Below, piece by piece: positions 1 to 7,456 of a stretch of DNA of 38,542 nt (position 1 is its first letter; the number at the start of each line of letters is the position of its first letter). The position numbers were made by a program, and so were the translations under genes. Below the pieces are notes generated by a model. That model was not told the DNA's origin. It did no database searches and saw only the letters and a list, made by a program, of their open reading frames with translations. The DNA comes from Deltaproteobacteria bacterium (GTDB taxonomy: Bacteria > Myxococcota_A > Polyangia > HGW-17 > SLPX01). The stretch covers positions 1-38,542 of the forward strand of contig JAGGXR010000147.1 in NCBI GenBank assembly GCA_021162935.1, written 5' to 3'.

Positions 1-79
1 GAGCTGGTGCTGCCATGGGCGCTGGGGCTGGTGCCGCCATGGGCGCTGGCGCGGGAGCTGGTGCCGCCATCGGCGCTGG
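1..79. repeat. Imperfect tandem repeat, about 24-28 bp units
   Basis: Three imperfect copies of a unit reading ctggtgccgccatgggcgctgg on the plus strand lie at about 1-25, 26-53 and 54-79. They encode the PMAAPAPA linker of the minus-strand zinc-ribbon protein and may continue past the left edge. Confidence 0.7.
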
Positions 80-265
80 GGCCGCTGATGAAGCAGCAGC
101 CCCCGTCTTCGCCTGGTCGAGAGCAGCAAGAGGATTCTCTTGCCCCGGAGACCAGAACAACGTTTTCTTCTGAGCCGGTGCTCCCGCCGGTGGCATGGGT
201 GCTCCGCACTTCGTGCAAAACAAACTTCCTGCTGCGACTTCCGCCCCACACTTCTCACACTTCAT
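1..265 (-). CDS. Zinc-ribbon protein with Ala/Pro-rich linker (3' end outside window)
   Basis: The minus strand opens with ATG at 265, preceded by a GGAGG ribosome site about seven bases upstream, and stays open to the window edge (88 codons). The N-terminus reads MKCEKCGAEV followed by FCTKCGAPMP, two CxxC knuckles about 12 residues apart, which is the classic double-knuckle zinc ribbon at the start of many small regulatory or membrane proteins. After about residue 55 the sequence becomes Ala/Pro/Met repeats (PMAAPAPA-like), a flexible linker to whatever domain lies beyond the edge. The function cannot be assigned because the C-terminal part is missing. The zinc ribbon is read directly; zinc binding is inferred from the four cysteines. 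Confidence 0.85.
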   Translation of the reverse strand, partial: MKCEKCGAEVAAGSLFCTKCGAPMPPAGAPAQKKTLFWSPGQENPLAALDQAKTGAAASSAAPAPMAAPAPAPAPMAAPAPAPMAAPA

Positions 266-680
266 GAACGAACCTCCTTGAAATTCCGGTATTCGCCACC
301 AGCGTCGACCGCAGGCAACTGGAAAGGCCACAGGACCATCGACGGCATCGCTCTGGTCACCCACACCGAAAAAAAGACGCCCATCTTTGCCTGTAAAACT
401 CGACGAGCATATCATGACCGGGTCAAAAGACAACCCAACATTTCGGCCCTCAATCGTCCGCTGCATCACAACGAACACAGCCAACATGGGCCTGAGGCTG
501 ATACGCAACCCTTGTGACACCTGCCGAAAGTGCCAATGGTTTCTTGACTGGGAGGGCCTGGTCGCTACCATCTGCAACGGCCCTGCTCATTTTTTTGCGA
601 ACGCCTGGGCCGTCATTTCCACAGCGCCTTTGCGGAAGCAGGTCTGAACAAGAGACAAGGCACCGAGTCAGGACAACGCC
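266..680. other. Intergenic region, no supported gene
   Basis: The genes on either side point away from each other, so this stretch should hold the promoters of the zinc-ribbon gene (minus) and holA (plus). The short open frames here have no recognisable domain, ribosome site or conserved-looking composition. I see no clear -35/-10 pair, hairpin or RNA gene. Confidence 0.5.
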
Positions 681-1712
681 ATGGCATCTGGAACCGTCGC
701 GCAATTCGAGGCCACGATCCGGGCCCTCAAACAGGGCCATGTGGCGCCGATCTATTGTCTCCACGGTCCGGAGCGCTGGATGAAGCAACGCCTCGCCGAA
801 GCGATTCGCCAGGCCGTGCTGCCGGGAAAAACGGCCTCGCTCAACCATGATCGGCTCAGCGCGGTCAGCCACGAACCGCAGCAGGTCATCGACTGTCTGG
901 CGACCATGCCCATGCTTGGGAAACGACGACTCGTCGAAGTGGCGGACGCGGATCGCTGGAACGCAAAGCAAATGGCGGAACTGATCCCCGTGCTCGATGC
1001 GTTCCCGCCCAGCGCATGCCTCCTGCTCCTGGCGGACAAGCTAGATGGCAGACTCAAAGCCGTCAAGCGCATGGCCAAACTCGGCGTGGTCCTCAAACTC
1101 GAAGAGCCCTCCATCCGAGAAATGGCGCCCCTGTTGGAGCGCTTGACCACGGCCAAAGGACTCAGGCTGGAGGGTTCCGCCACGGCCATGCTCTTGGAAC
1201 TCGTGGGGCGTAACATCGGATCCGCGGTGGCGGCGCTCGACAATGCAAGCCTCTACGTGGGCGAACGCAAGACCATCACTGTCGACGACGTCAAGGCGGT
1301 GGTGCCGGATGTACGGCAGGCCATCATCTTCGAGTTGACCGACGCGGTCGGGGCTGCGGACATCGATGCCGCCTTCGATGCGTTACGGCGACTCGGCGTG
1401 GACCGGAACGAGGCTCCCCGCGTGCTGGCCATGCTCGTGCGGCAGGTACGACTTCTGTGGATGGCGCGATCTGCGCTGGATGGAGGCATCTCACCGCAAG
1501 CGTTGGCAAATGAACTGGACGTCCATCCATTTGTCGCCAGACAACTCGCCTCACAGGTCCGCAACTATGAAGCTGCGTCACTGCAGGCCGCCCACAAAGC
1601 AGCGGTGACGGCAGACCTGGCGCTCAAGGGATCCCGACAGGCTCCACGATTCGTCCTGGAGCGACTGGTCCTAGACCTGTGCCTGTCAGGCAAAAGGAGT
1701 ATTATTCGTTGA
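681..1712 (+). CDS. holA: DNA polymerase III subunit delta (HolA)
   Basis: The 343-residue product has the usual length and layout of HolA, the clamp-loader subunit that opens the beta sliding clamp. The N-terminal mini-AAA+ domain starts with PIYCLHGPERWMKQRLAEAI, the delta-type form of a P-loop region without a working Walker A. Further on are LVEVADADRW, LLLLADKLDGR and the helical collar domain with LELVGRNIGSAVAALDNASLYVG, IFELTDAVG and APRVLAMLVRQVRLLWMAR, all typical of the family. The ATG lies eight bases after an AGGA. It is convergent with rpsT, with only 17 bases between the two stops. HolA next to rpsT and murJ is a common housekeeping neighbourhood, in line with chromosomal core DNA. 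Confidence 0.95.
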   Translation: MASGTVAQFEATIRALKQGHVAPIYCLHGPERWMKQRLAEAIRQAVLPGKTASLNHDRLSAVSHEPQQVIDCLATMPMLGKRRLVEVADADRWNAKQMAELIPVLDAFPPSACLLLLADKLDGRLKAVKRMAKLGVVLKLEEPSIREMAPLLERLTTAKGLRLEGSATAMLLELVGRNIGSAVAALDNASLYVGERKTITVDDVKAVVPDVRQAIIFELTDAVGAADIDAAFDALRRLGVDRNEAPRVLAMLVRQVRLLWMARSALDGGISPQALANELDVHPFVARQLASQVRNYEAASLQAAHKAAVTADLALKGSRQAPRFVLERLVLDLCLSGKRSIIR

Positions 1713-1729
1713 GGAGGGTGAAGGGCCGG

Positions 1730-2002
1730 TCAGGACTTCGAAGCCAAACCCGCCACCAAGCGATGGAGTCGGGACTTGGTCCGGGCTGCCATGTTCTGAT
1801 GGACGATGCCCTTGACCGCCACGCGATCGATCACATGTTCGGCCCGAGCCAGCGCCTTCTTGGCGTCCGGCAGCTTGCCTTCGCTGACCGCCATCCGCAC
1901 CCGCTTCACGAAGGTCCTCAAGGTGGACCGATAATGCCTGTTTCGCTCCCGGCGTTTGAGGTTTTGCCTCTGCCGCTTCATTGCCTGTCGATTTTTTGCC
2001 AT
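1730..2002 (-). CDS. rpsT: 30S ribosomal protein S20
   Basis: The 90-residue product begins MAKNRQAMKRQRQNLKRRER and ends ARTKSRLHRLVAGLASKS, which matches S20, a helical 16S rRNA-binding protein of the small subunit (usually 85-90 residues). I chose the ATG at 2002 because S20 proteins start MA(N/K); a longer frame to 2080 would add 26 unrelated residues. A GGAAAGGAA lies upstream. Its start is only 53 bases from the divergent murJ start, so their promoters must be compact or overlap the neighbouring coding DNA. Confidence 0.97.
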   Translation of the reverse strand: MAKNRQAMKRQRQNLKRRERNRHYRSTLRTFVKRVRMAVSEGKLPDAKKALARAEHVIDRVAVKGIVHQNMAARTKSRLHRLVAGLASKS

Positions 2003-2055
2003 CGTATCTGGTTCCTTTCCTATGGGCGGATGGCTTTTAGCAGACAGGTCTTGTG

Positions 2056-3660
2056 ATGTCAAGCGGTCAGGACAGCCCACGAACGCACAAGGGATCCCAT
2101 CGACTGCTGCGATCCGCAGGACTGGTCGGCGCCTTGACCCTTCTGTCCCGGATCCTGGGCCTGATCCGCGACGCCGTGGTGGCCGCCCTGTTTCCCAAAC
2201 GGGTCACCGATGCCTTCTTCGTCGCGTTCACGATCCCGAACGTGTTGCGCCGCCTCTTCGCCGAGGGCACCCTAACCATCGCGTTCATTCCGGTCTTCAC
2301 CGAGTACAAGCTGCGCGACGAACACGAGGCTCGCATCCTGGTGGATGCCGCCTTCACGAACCTGGCCATGGTCCTGTTCGCCGTGTCCGTAACCGGCGTG
2401 CTGGCCGCCCCCTGGCTCGTCCGCCTCTTCGCTTGGGGATACCAGAGTGACCCGGCCAAGTTCGCCATGGCCACGCACCTCACCCAGGTGATGTTTCCAT
2501 ATATCTTTTTCGTGTCCCTGACCGCCCTGGCCATGGGTGTGCTCAATACGAACGGACACTTCGCTGGCCCGGCCATCTCACCTGTCCTGCTCAACCTGTC
2601 CATGATCGGCTGCGTGCTGGGCCTGGGCCCCCTCTTGAAACGAGTCGGCGTCCCCCTCGTCTACAGTCTGGCCATCGGCGTCCTGGTGGGCGGGGCATCC
2701 CAGATCCTGCTCCAGTTGCCCATCATGGCGCGTTTCGGGTATCGACCCAGAATCCGCTTTCAGTTCGACCATCCTGGGGTCAAAAAAATCGCCCGGCTCA
2801 TGGGGCCTGCTATCTTCGGCCTGGCCCTCTACCAGATCAACGTGTTGCTTGCGCGACTGCTCGCAAGCTTTCTGCAACAGGGGGCCGTGACGTATCTCTA
2901 CTACGCCCAGCGCCTCATCGAGTTTCCCCTTGGCGTGTTCGCGGTGGCCATGGCCACGGCCGCGACCCCAGCCTACTCCGACCAGATCCGCCGGGGCGAT
3001 CTCGACGGCATGAAACGCACCCTGGCCGATTCCCTGCGCCTGACCTTCTTCATCGTCCTGCCATCCATCGCTGGACTCGTCAGTCTGGGTCTGCCCCTGG
3101 TGGTGGCGTTCTTCCAACGAGGCCGTTTCACCTACGGCTCCACCCTGCAGACCTACCATGCCTTGGTGGCCTTCTGCGCCGGTCTGTGGGCAGGCGCGGC
3201 CGTTCGCCAGATCGTGCCGGCCTTCTACGCACTCGAAGACAGCAAGACGCCGGTGCTCGCGGCTGCGGCCGGCCTGGTCACCTACCTGGCCATGGGCCTG
3301 AGCCTCATGGGGCCCCTGCGCCACGTGGGACTCGCCCTGGCCGTGTCCGCCTCTTCCATCGTAAACGTCAGCTACCTTGCCGTGGTGCTCCGTCGCAGGC
3401 TGGGGCGCCTCGGTTGGCGGGCCGTGGCGGTCTCGGTGCTCCGATCGGGCTTCGCTGCCGCCGTGATGGCCCTGGCCCTAGCCCGCATGGCCAGGATGGG
3501 CAACTGGCGACTGGGCATCCTCAACGGACGCAACGCGGCCGTTCTCGGTTCCAGTCTCGTGGTAGCCGCCATCATTTACTTCGGCATTTCCGCCCTGCTC
3601 CGCAGCCCGGAGTTGGTCGAACTGTATACGGCCATCCGACACCGGGTCCATCACACGTGA
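2056..3660 (+). CDS. murJ: Lipid II flippase MurJ (MviN)
   Basis: The 534-residue polytopic membrane protein starts with the MurJ hallmark LVGALTLLSRILGLIRDAVVA, followed by FVAFTIPNVLRRLFAEGTLTIAFIPVF, which carries the conserved N-x-x-R-R-L-F-A-E-G motif. FALYQIN-like, PLGVFAVAMATAATP and about 14 hydrophobic segments complete the MVF fold. MurJ moves the peptidoglycan precursor lipid II from the inner to the outer face of the inner membrane. A GTG at 2053 lies directly before the ATG at 2056; ATG is seven bases after AGG and is preferred. The gene is divergent from rpsT. Confidence 0.95.
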   Translation: MSSGQDSPRTHKGSHRLLRSAGLVGALTLLSRILGLIRDAVVAALFPKRVTDAFFVAFTIPNVLRRLFAEGTLTIAFIPVFTEYKLRDEHEARILVDAAFTNLAMVLFAVSVTGVLAAPWLVRLFAWGYQSDPAKFAMATHLTQVMFPYIFFVSLTALAMGVLNTNGHFAGPAISPVLLNLSMIGCVLGLGPLLKRVGVPLVYSLAIGVLVGGASQILLQLPIMARFGYRPRIRFQFDHPGVKKIARLMGPAIFGLALYQINVLLARLLASFLQQGAVTYLYYAQRLIEFPLGVFAVAMATAATPAYSDQIRRGDLDGMKRTLADSLRLTFFIVLPSIAGLVSLGLPLVVAFFQRGRFTYGSTLQTYHALVAFCAGLWAGAAVRQIVPAFYALEDSKTPVLAAAAGLVTYLAMGLSLMGPLRHVGLALAVSASSIVNVSYLAVVLRRRLGRLGWRAVAVSVLRSGFAAAVMALALARMARMGNWRLGILNGRNAAVLGSSLVVAAIIYFGISALLRSPELVELYTAIRHRVHHT

Positions 3661-3808
3661 CCCGACCGGTCGTCCGCCGTGCCCACCGTCGCCGTCACGC
3701 TTTTCTTTCCTGGTGGAACACGGTATGCTGACCCGGTCGTGACAGCTTGGACCTCATGACCACATGGGGCCAAAACGGCCAGAATGCTTTGTGATGCCGA
3801 GGCCATCG

Positions 3809-4549
3809 ATGGGCAACGCACAGACGAAACACCTTCGAAGATCTCGACCAGGACGCGCCTGGAGGATCGGGCCTCCGCGGTTCATCTTGTTGAGCATCCT
3901 GGCGCTGACCGGAGCGGCCTCGGCCGCCTGCAACGAAGCAAATGGGGCCAATCCATATGCAGGCATGGCAACCTGTCAGGACATGGCTGCAAACTTTCAC
4001 TTCAAGGTGTTCGTTCCGCCTTGGAAGTACCGTCGGGAATACAAGTGCGTGGACGGTGACTTCAAGGACTGCAAGCAATGGAGTCCGACCGGACGATACG
4101 TTTTCGTGGTCACCGATGTTCCGTTCGTGAGCTTCGACTCGGAAATGATCGACTCGCTCACCGTCGAGGCCCTGTCCGCCGACGCCCTGACGGCGACGCA
4201 ACAAAAAATCGCCGAAATCCAAGCGGACAGCACGGCCACCCTGGAAAACAAAGGCAAAGACAATCCCTACCGCACCTGGACCACGGATGCAGGCAAAACG
4301 GTCTATGATGTCTTTTGGAAACAGGAGCGGGTTTTCGACCGCAAGTCCTACACATGGTCGAGGCGCGACGCCTACATAGCAGGAACGGGGCATGGATATC
4401 ATCTGGAATTCTTTTCCATCTATGACATCGATCGCTCCGACTTCAAAAGTCTCATCGCCAGCTTCGAAAAGGGCCCAGCACCCGGAGGATCGCCGAAGTG
4501 CGTCTGCCTGGACGATCATCTGGACCCTCCTCAACCCTGCAGCCCATAG
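3809..4549 (+). CDS. Exported protein of unknown function
   Basis: I do not recognise the family. From the ATG at 3809 the product has about 246 residues: a basic N-terminal stretch, a hydrophobic core FILLSILALTGAASA and a likely signal peptidase I site near ASA/A, so it is probably periplasmic or surface-exposed. A Cys follows the core (SAAC), but the lipobox is poor. The mature part is rich in aromatic and charged residues, with several cysteines (CQDM, CVDGDFKDCKQW, CVCLDDH near the C-terminus), suggesting disulfides. Earlier in-frame ATGs exist at 3764 and 3794; none has a strong ribosome site, so the start is uncertain. It is followed nine bases later by another exported protein, so the two are probably co-transcribed. 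Confidence 0.75.
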   Translation: MGNAQTKHLRRSRPGRAWRIGPPRFILLSILALTGAASAACNEANGANPYAGMATCQDMAANFHFKVFVPPWKYRREYKCVDGDFKDCKQWSPTGRYVFVVTDVPFVSFDSEMIDSLTVEALSADALTATQQKIAEIQADSTATLENKGKDNPYRTWTTDAGKTVYDVFWKQERVFDRKSYTWSRRDAYIAGTGHGYHLEFFSIYDIDRSDFKSLIASFEKGPAPGGSPKCVCLDDHLDPPQPCSP

Positions 4550-4553
4550 GAGG
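4548..4553 (+). promoter_or_regulatory. Strong ribosome binding site overlapping an upstream stop
   Basis: AGGAGG overlaps the TAG stop of the upstream exported-protein gene and sits five bases before the GTG at 4559. It fixes that GTG as the start of the next gene and suggests translational coupling. Confidence 0.85.
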
Positions 4554-4558
4554 CGAAC

Positions 4559-5284
4559 GTGGATCGCAACGGCACGCGGAACCGGCTTCGAACGTCGATC
4601 ACACCGATCGGCACGAAGGCCGGGTCTGCGGTCTGGCTGACGGCCGTCGCGCTCTGCGTCACAACGACGTCGGCGATGGCCGCCCGGGCCGACGAACCGG
4701 TCCTGGTGGATATGGACCCCGCCATGAACCACGCGTTGGTCCAGTTGCTCCACCAGGCGCATCGCAAACCCCACGAGGCATGGAAGGGACCGGGGCGCCA
4801 GGGGCCCAGAGCCGTGCTCGCCTATCGACTGGGACAGTTCGCCTGCGAAACACGCCCCTGCTGGTACCACCAGTTCTCGCTCATGCTCTATCCCATCGCC
4901 ATGGGCGATCCGGAAACAGCCGCCTGGAAAATGATCCGCTTCGGAATCGGCATCGAAGGAGGAGGCGAGAGGTCCCAGACCCTGGGGCATTGGTGGCAGC
5001 GACACCATCATCTCGCTGCCGTCCTCTCGCTTGGGGCTCAGTATCCGGCTCGGGTCACGCCCTGGATCGACTTCGTGGTGACGCTGGGCGCGGTTCACCG
5101 CAATCTCTATGGCAAGGACCTGTTCAACTTTGCCTATTCCACGGGCCTGGAGGTCGGCGCCGCCTGGTTCGTCGCCGGACCGTTCAACGTGAATGCCTCG
5201 GTGGGTTGGCGCCACTGGGTCGTGAATGCGAAGCCGGACATTGGATACGACACGATCACCATCACTGCGGGACTTGGCATCTGA
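4559..5284 (+). CDS. Probable outer-membrane beta-barrel-like exported protein
   Basis: The 241-residue product starts at a GTG fixed by a perfect AGGAGG five bases upstream. A long n-region is followed by AVWLTAVALCVTTTSAMA and a likely cleavage site before ARADE. The mature part has alternating hydrophobic and aromatic strands rich in Gly, Tyr and Trp, such as MIRFGIGIEGGG, LAAVLSLGAQYPA, FAYSTGLEVGAAWFV, NVNASVGWRHWVV, and ends in DTITITAGLGI. This resembles small outer-membrane barrels, although the usual terminal aromatic residue is missing. No enzyme motif is seen. Its neighbour upstream is also exported, so the pair may form one envelope function. The barrel assignment is an inference from the strand pattern. 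Confidence 0.75.
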   Translation: MDRNGTRNRLRTSITPIGTKAGSAVWLTAVALCVTTTSAMAARADEPVLVDMDPAMNHALVQLLHQAHRKPHEAWKGPGRQGPRAVLAYRLGQFACETRPCWYHQFSLMLYPIAMGDPETAAWKMIRFGIGIEGGGERSQTLGHWWQRHHHLAAVLSLGAQYPARVTPWIDFVVTLGAVHRNLYGKDLFNFAYSTGLEVGAAWFVAGPFNVNASVGWRHWVVNAKPDIGYDTITITAGLGI

Positions 5285-5516
5285 ACCCGCCATGGACCGG
5301 CGGCTGCATGCACAATGTCCCTCTTCTGGATCCTGCAGCATTCGCCGGACATCGGACCTGAGGCAGCCAAAAGTCATGCAATGGCAACTGATCACGCAAC
5401 ATCTGCCAGCAGGAGACGATAACCGACACAAAGGATGGACCTTCGAGGTCCCCAGAACGAACTGAAGACAAACCGAAAACCAGCGGCGCGAGCCGAATCG
5501 AACGAATAGGCACCAG

Positions 5517-6563
5517 ATGGCGCAGGATCACCCAGGTGGAGAACCCACAGAGCCGCCGACACCAAAACGGCTCCAAAAGGCGAAGGAACAGGGCCAAATC
5601 GCCAAGAGCCGCGACCTGTCCGGCGCGGTCATCTACTGGGCCGGTATCGGCGTCATCCTGGGCACCACGTCGATTATGGCCGGCCGAGCCCTGGAAATCA
5701 CGAGGGCCTTTCTGGGCAGACCTGAGATGATGACCGCCCATCCGGGCGCCTGGCTCGGATGGGCCATGACCAAGGCGCTCGTCATGGTGGCCCCACTGCT
5801 TGGCGTCACCATGCTCGCATCAGCGGTCATCGGAGCCGCCCAGGCCCGCGGCGTCCTGACCCTGAGCACCATGAAGCCAAAACTCCAGAGCCTCGACCCA
5901 ATCAAGGGTCTGGGCCGCATGTTCGGCAAGGACGCCCTGTTCAACCTCATCAAAACGCTCATCGTGTTCGCGGTCGGGGCGATCTTCCTTTATTCGCTGC
6001 TCAAGACGGACCTGGTGGCCCTGGTCAGCCTGACGGGCGTGCGACCAGACCGAGCAGCCCAAGGAACCTGGTCACTCGCCAAACGCCTCCTGGTGGAAAT
6101 GGGCGGACTGTTCGTGGTAGTGGGCCTGGCCGATTACATGTACCAGCGCCATCGCCACTACAAGCGTCTCATGATGACCAAGTACGAAGTGAAACGCGAA
6201 AACAAGGAATCCGAGGGCGACCCGCAGCATAAGGCGAAGCGCCGCCAACTCCACCAGGAAATCCTGCAGCAGGCCATGGTCCAATCGGTGGAGAAGGCGG
6301 ACTTCGTGGTGGTCAACCCAACAAGGCTGGCCGTGGCCATGCGGTACCAGGACGGCAAAGACGCCGCTCCGGTCGTGGTCGCCAAAGGCCAAAACCTCAT
6401 GGCCCAAAAGATTCGGGATGCAGCCAAACGCGCCGGGGTCCCCATCTATCGCGACGTATCCTTGGCGCGGGCTCTATGGGAACTGGAACTCGATCAGGAG
6501 ATTCCCGAAAAGCTGTATGATGCCGTGGCGGCGATCCTGAAAATGCTCGAAGCGGAACGATAG
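5517..6563 (+). CDS. flhB/sctU: Type III export switch protein, FlhB/SctU family, with NPTR instead of NPTH
   Basis: The 348-residue inner-membrane protein has the standard N-terminus EPTEPPTPKRLQKAKEQGQ and SRDLSGAV, then four hydrophobic segments (about residues 38-55, 85-110, 145-165 and 190-205), LQSLDPIKGLGRMFG, and a basic linker MTKYEVKRENKESEGDP. The cytoplasmic domain contains VVVNPTRLAVAMRY. In this family Asn-Pro of NPTH is where the protein cuts itself to switch export specificity; here residues 267-270 are N-P-T-R (AGG at 6324-6326). It could serve a flagellum or an injectisome; no other apparatus gene lies in the window, so I leave this open. The ATG at 5517 has only a weak AGG upstream. 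The next two genes may belong to the same export system. Confidence 0.93.
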   Translation: MAQDHPGGEPTEPPTPKRLQKAKEQGQIAKSRDLSGAVIYWAGIGVILGTTSIMAGRALEITRAFLGRPEMMTAHPGAWLGWAMTKALVMVAPLLGVTMLASAVIGAAQARGVLTLSTMKPKLQSLDPIKGLGRMFGKDALFNLIKTLIVFAVGAIFLYSLLKTDLVALVSLTGVRPDRAAQGTWSLAKRLLVEMGGLFVVVGLADYMYQRHRHYKRLMMTKYEVKRENKESEGDPQHKAKRRQLHQEILQQAMVQSVEKADFVVVNPTRLAVAMRYQDGKDAAPVVVAKGQNLMAQKIRDAAKRAGVPIYRDVSLARALWELELDQEIPEKLYDAVAAILKMLEAER

Positions 6564-6697
6564 GATGGACGGTCGATCGCCTCGATGACGGAAAGGCTCG
6601 AGACCAGACCGGACAGCGAGCGAAACGGACCAGGAAACGGCAAGGAAACAAAGAACCGAAACGAGATCGAAAACCGAAACGAAACAGGCCAAGAACC

Positions 6698-7138
6698 ATG
6701 ATGAACGCATTGACTCCCACAAGCCGCCGCCCCAACATCTACCGCCCCGCCGGCGTGGCCCAGAACGCCGCTGATCAAGGCCGGCTCGGCTCGGGACGAG
6801 CACAATCCAGGTCGGCCGCAGAGACGCGTCGTGGATCGGCCACCCGCGCCTCGGCCTCCAGACAGCGGACCAGGACCATCGCAAATAACGAGGCGCTTCG
6901 AGCCCTGCCCGGCACCACGGCTCTCGCCTCCATGATTCCGACCCTGAACACGCAGCGGCCGTCGCAATGGCTCCGTCACCTCGGAGGGGATCAGGGATCC
7001 GTGGCTCAAGCTCCAACCGTGGACGCCGCTAGCTGGCTCGAAGCGCGCGGTGCGCCGGTCCTGGCCTCCCTGGCTCGCTCCCATCATGCGGCCATGAACG
7101 CCGTTCGGGCCGCCCAGGCATCGGTGGTGATCGCATGA
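6698..7138 (+). CDS. Small unknown protein, possible type III export substrate
   Basis: No family recognised. The 146-residue product has a Ser/Arg/Gln/Ala-rich, apparently disordered first half (about residues 1-65) and a more helical second half ending LASLARSHHAAMNAVRAAQASVV. There is no signal peptide or membrane segment. It follows the FlhB/SctU gene by 134 bases and overlaps the next gene, a small TPR-like protein, by an ATGA, meaning translational coupling. Small disordered proteins coupled to TPR chaperones next to an export switch gene are typical of type III substrate/chaperone pairs, so that is my working guess. It rests on context only. Confidence 0.6.
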   Translation: MMNALTPTSRRPNIYRPAGVAQNAADQGRLGSGRAQSRSAAETRRGSATRASASRQRTRTIANNEALRALPGTTALASMIPTLNTQRPSQWLRHLGGDQGSVAQAPTVDAASWLEARGAPVLASLARSHHAAMNAVRAAQASVVIA

Positions 7139-7431
7139 ACCGCACGACTCATTCCATACTCGAGCAACTCATCGCCCTGGCCATGTCCCTTCTCGACTGC
7201 GGCCAGTACGACCTGGCGGAAGCAGCCCTGATGGAGCTGGGAACCCTGGCACCCGATCGCCCCATCACATGGGGCGGAGCCTGCCTCGCCGCGCTCCTGT
7301 CCGGCCACCCGAAACGAGCCGAGGCCCACCTCGCCCGCCTCTACCATCGGCATCCGACCCTCCCTTTGACCAATCGTCTCGAAGACATGGTCGCAGAACG
7401 CAAGGCGTCTATGCAGACACAGCGCCCTTGA
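7135..7431 (+). CDS. Small TPR-like protein, possible type III chaperone
   Basis: The 98-residue product has helical pairs of TPR type: ILEQLIALAMSLLDCGQYDLAEAALMELGTLAPD and WGGACLAALLSGHPKRAEAHLARLYHRHP. The spacing and small residues fit about two TPR units plus a capping helix. It lacks a signal peptide, so it is cytoplasmic. Its start codon overlaps the stop of the preceding small gene (ATGA), indicating coupled expression. SctG/YscG-like chaperones that hold needle subunits are small TPR proteins of similar size, and the FlhB/SctU gene lies just upstream, so a chaperone role is plausible but unproven. It is convergent with the patatin gene, 25 bases apart. Confidence 0.7.
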   Translation: MNRTTHSILEQLIALAMSLLDCGQYDLAEAALMELGTLAPDRPITWGGACLAALLSGHPKRAEAHLARLYHRHPTLPLTNRLEDMVAERKASMQTQRP

Positions 7432-7456
7432 TCGACCGTCTGGGTCGTGGTCGAGG

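Noticed and set aside
387-647. An 86-codon plus-strand frame with CDTCRKC
   Set aside because: The two CxxC-like cysteines looked like a zinc knuckle, but there is no second knuckle, ribosome site or family resemblance.
3695-5431. A 578-codon minus-strand open frame
   Set aside because: It lies opposite two exported-protein genes that have signal peptides and a good ribosome site. Its own translation has no domain or signal.
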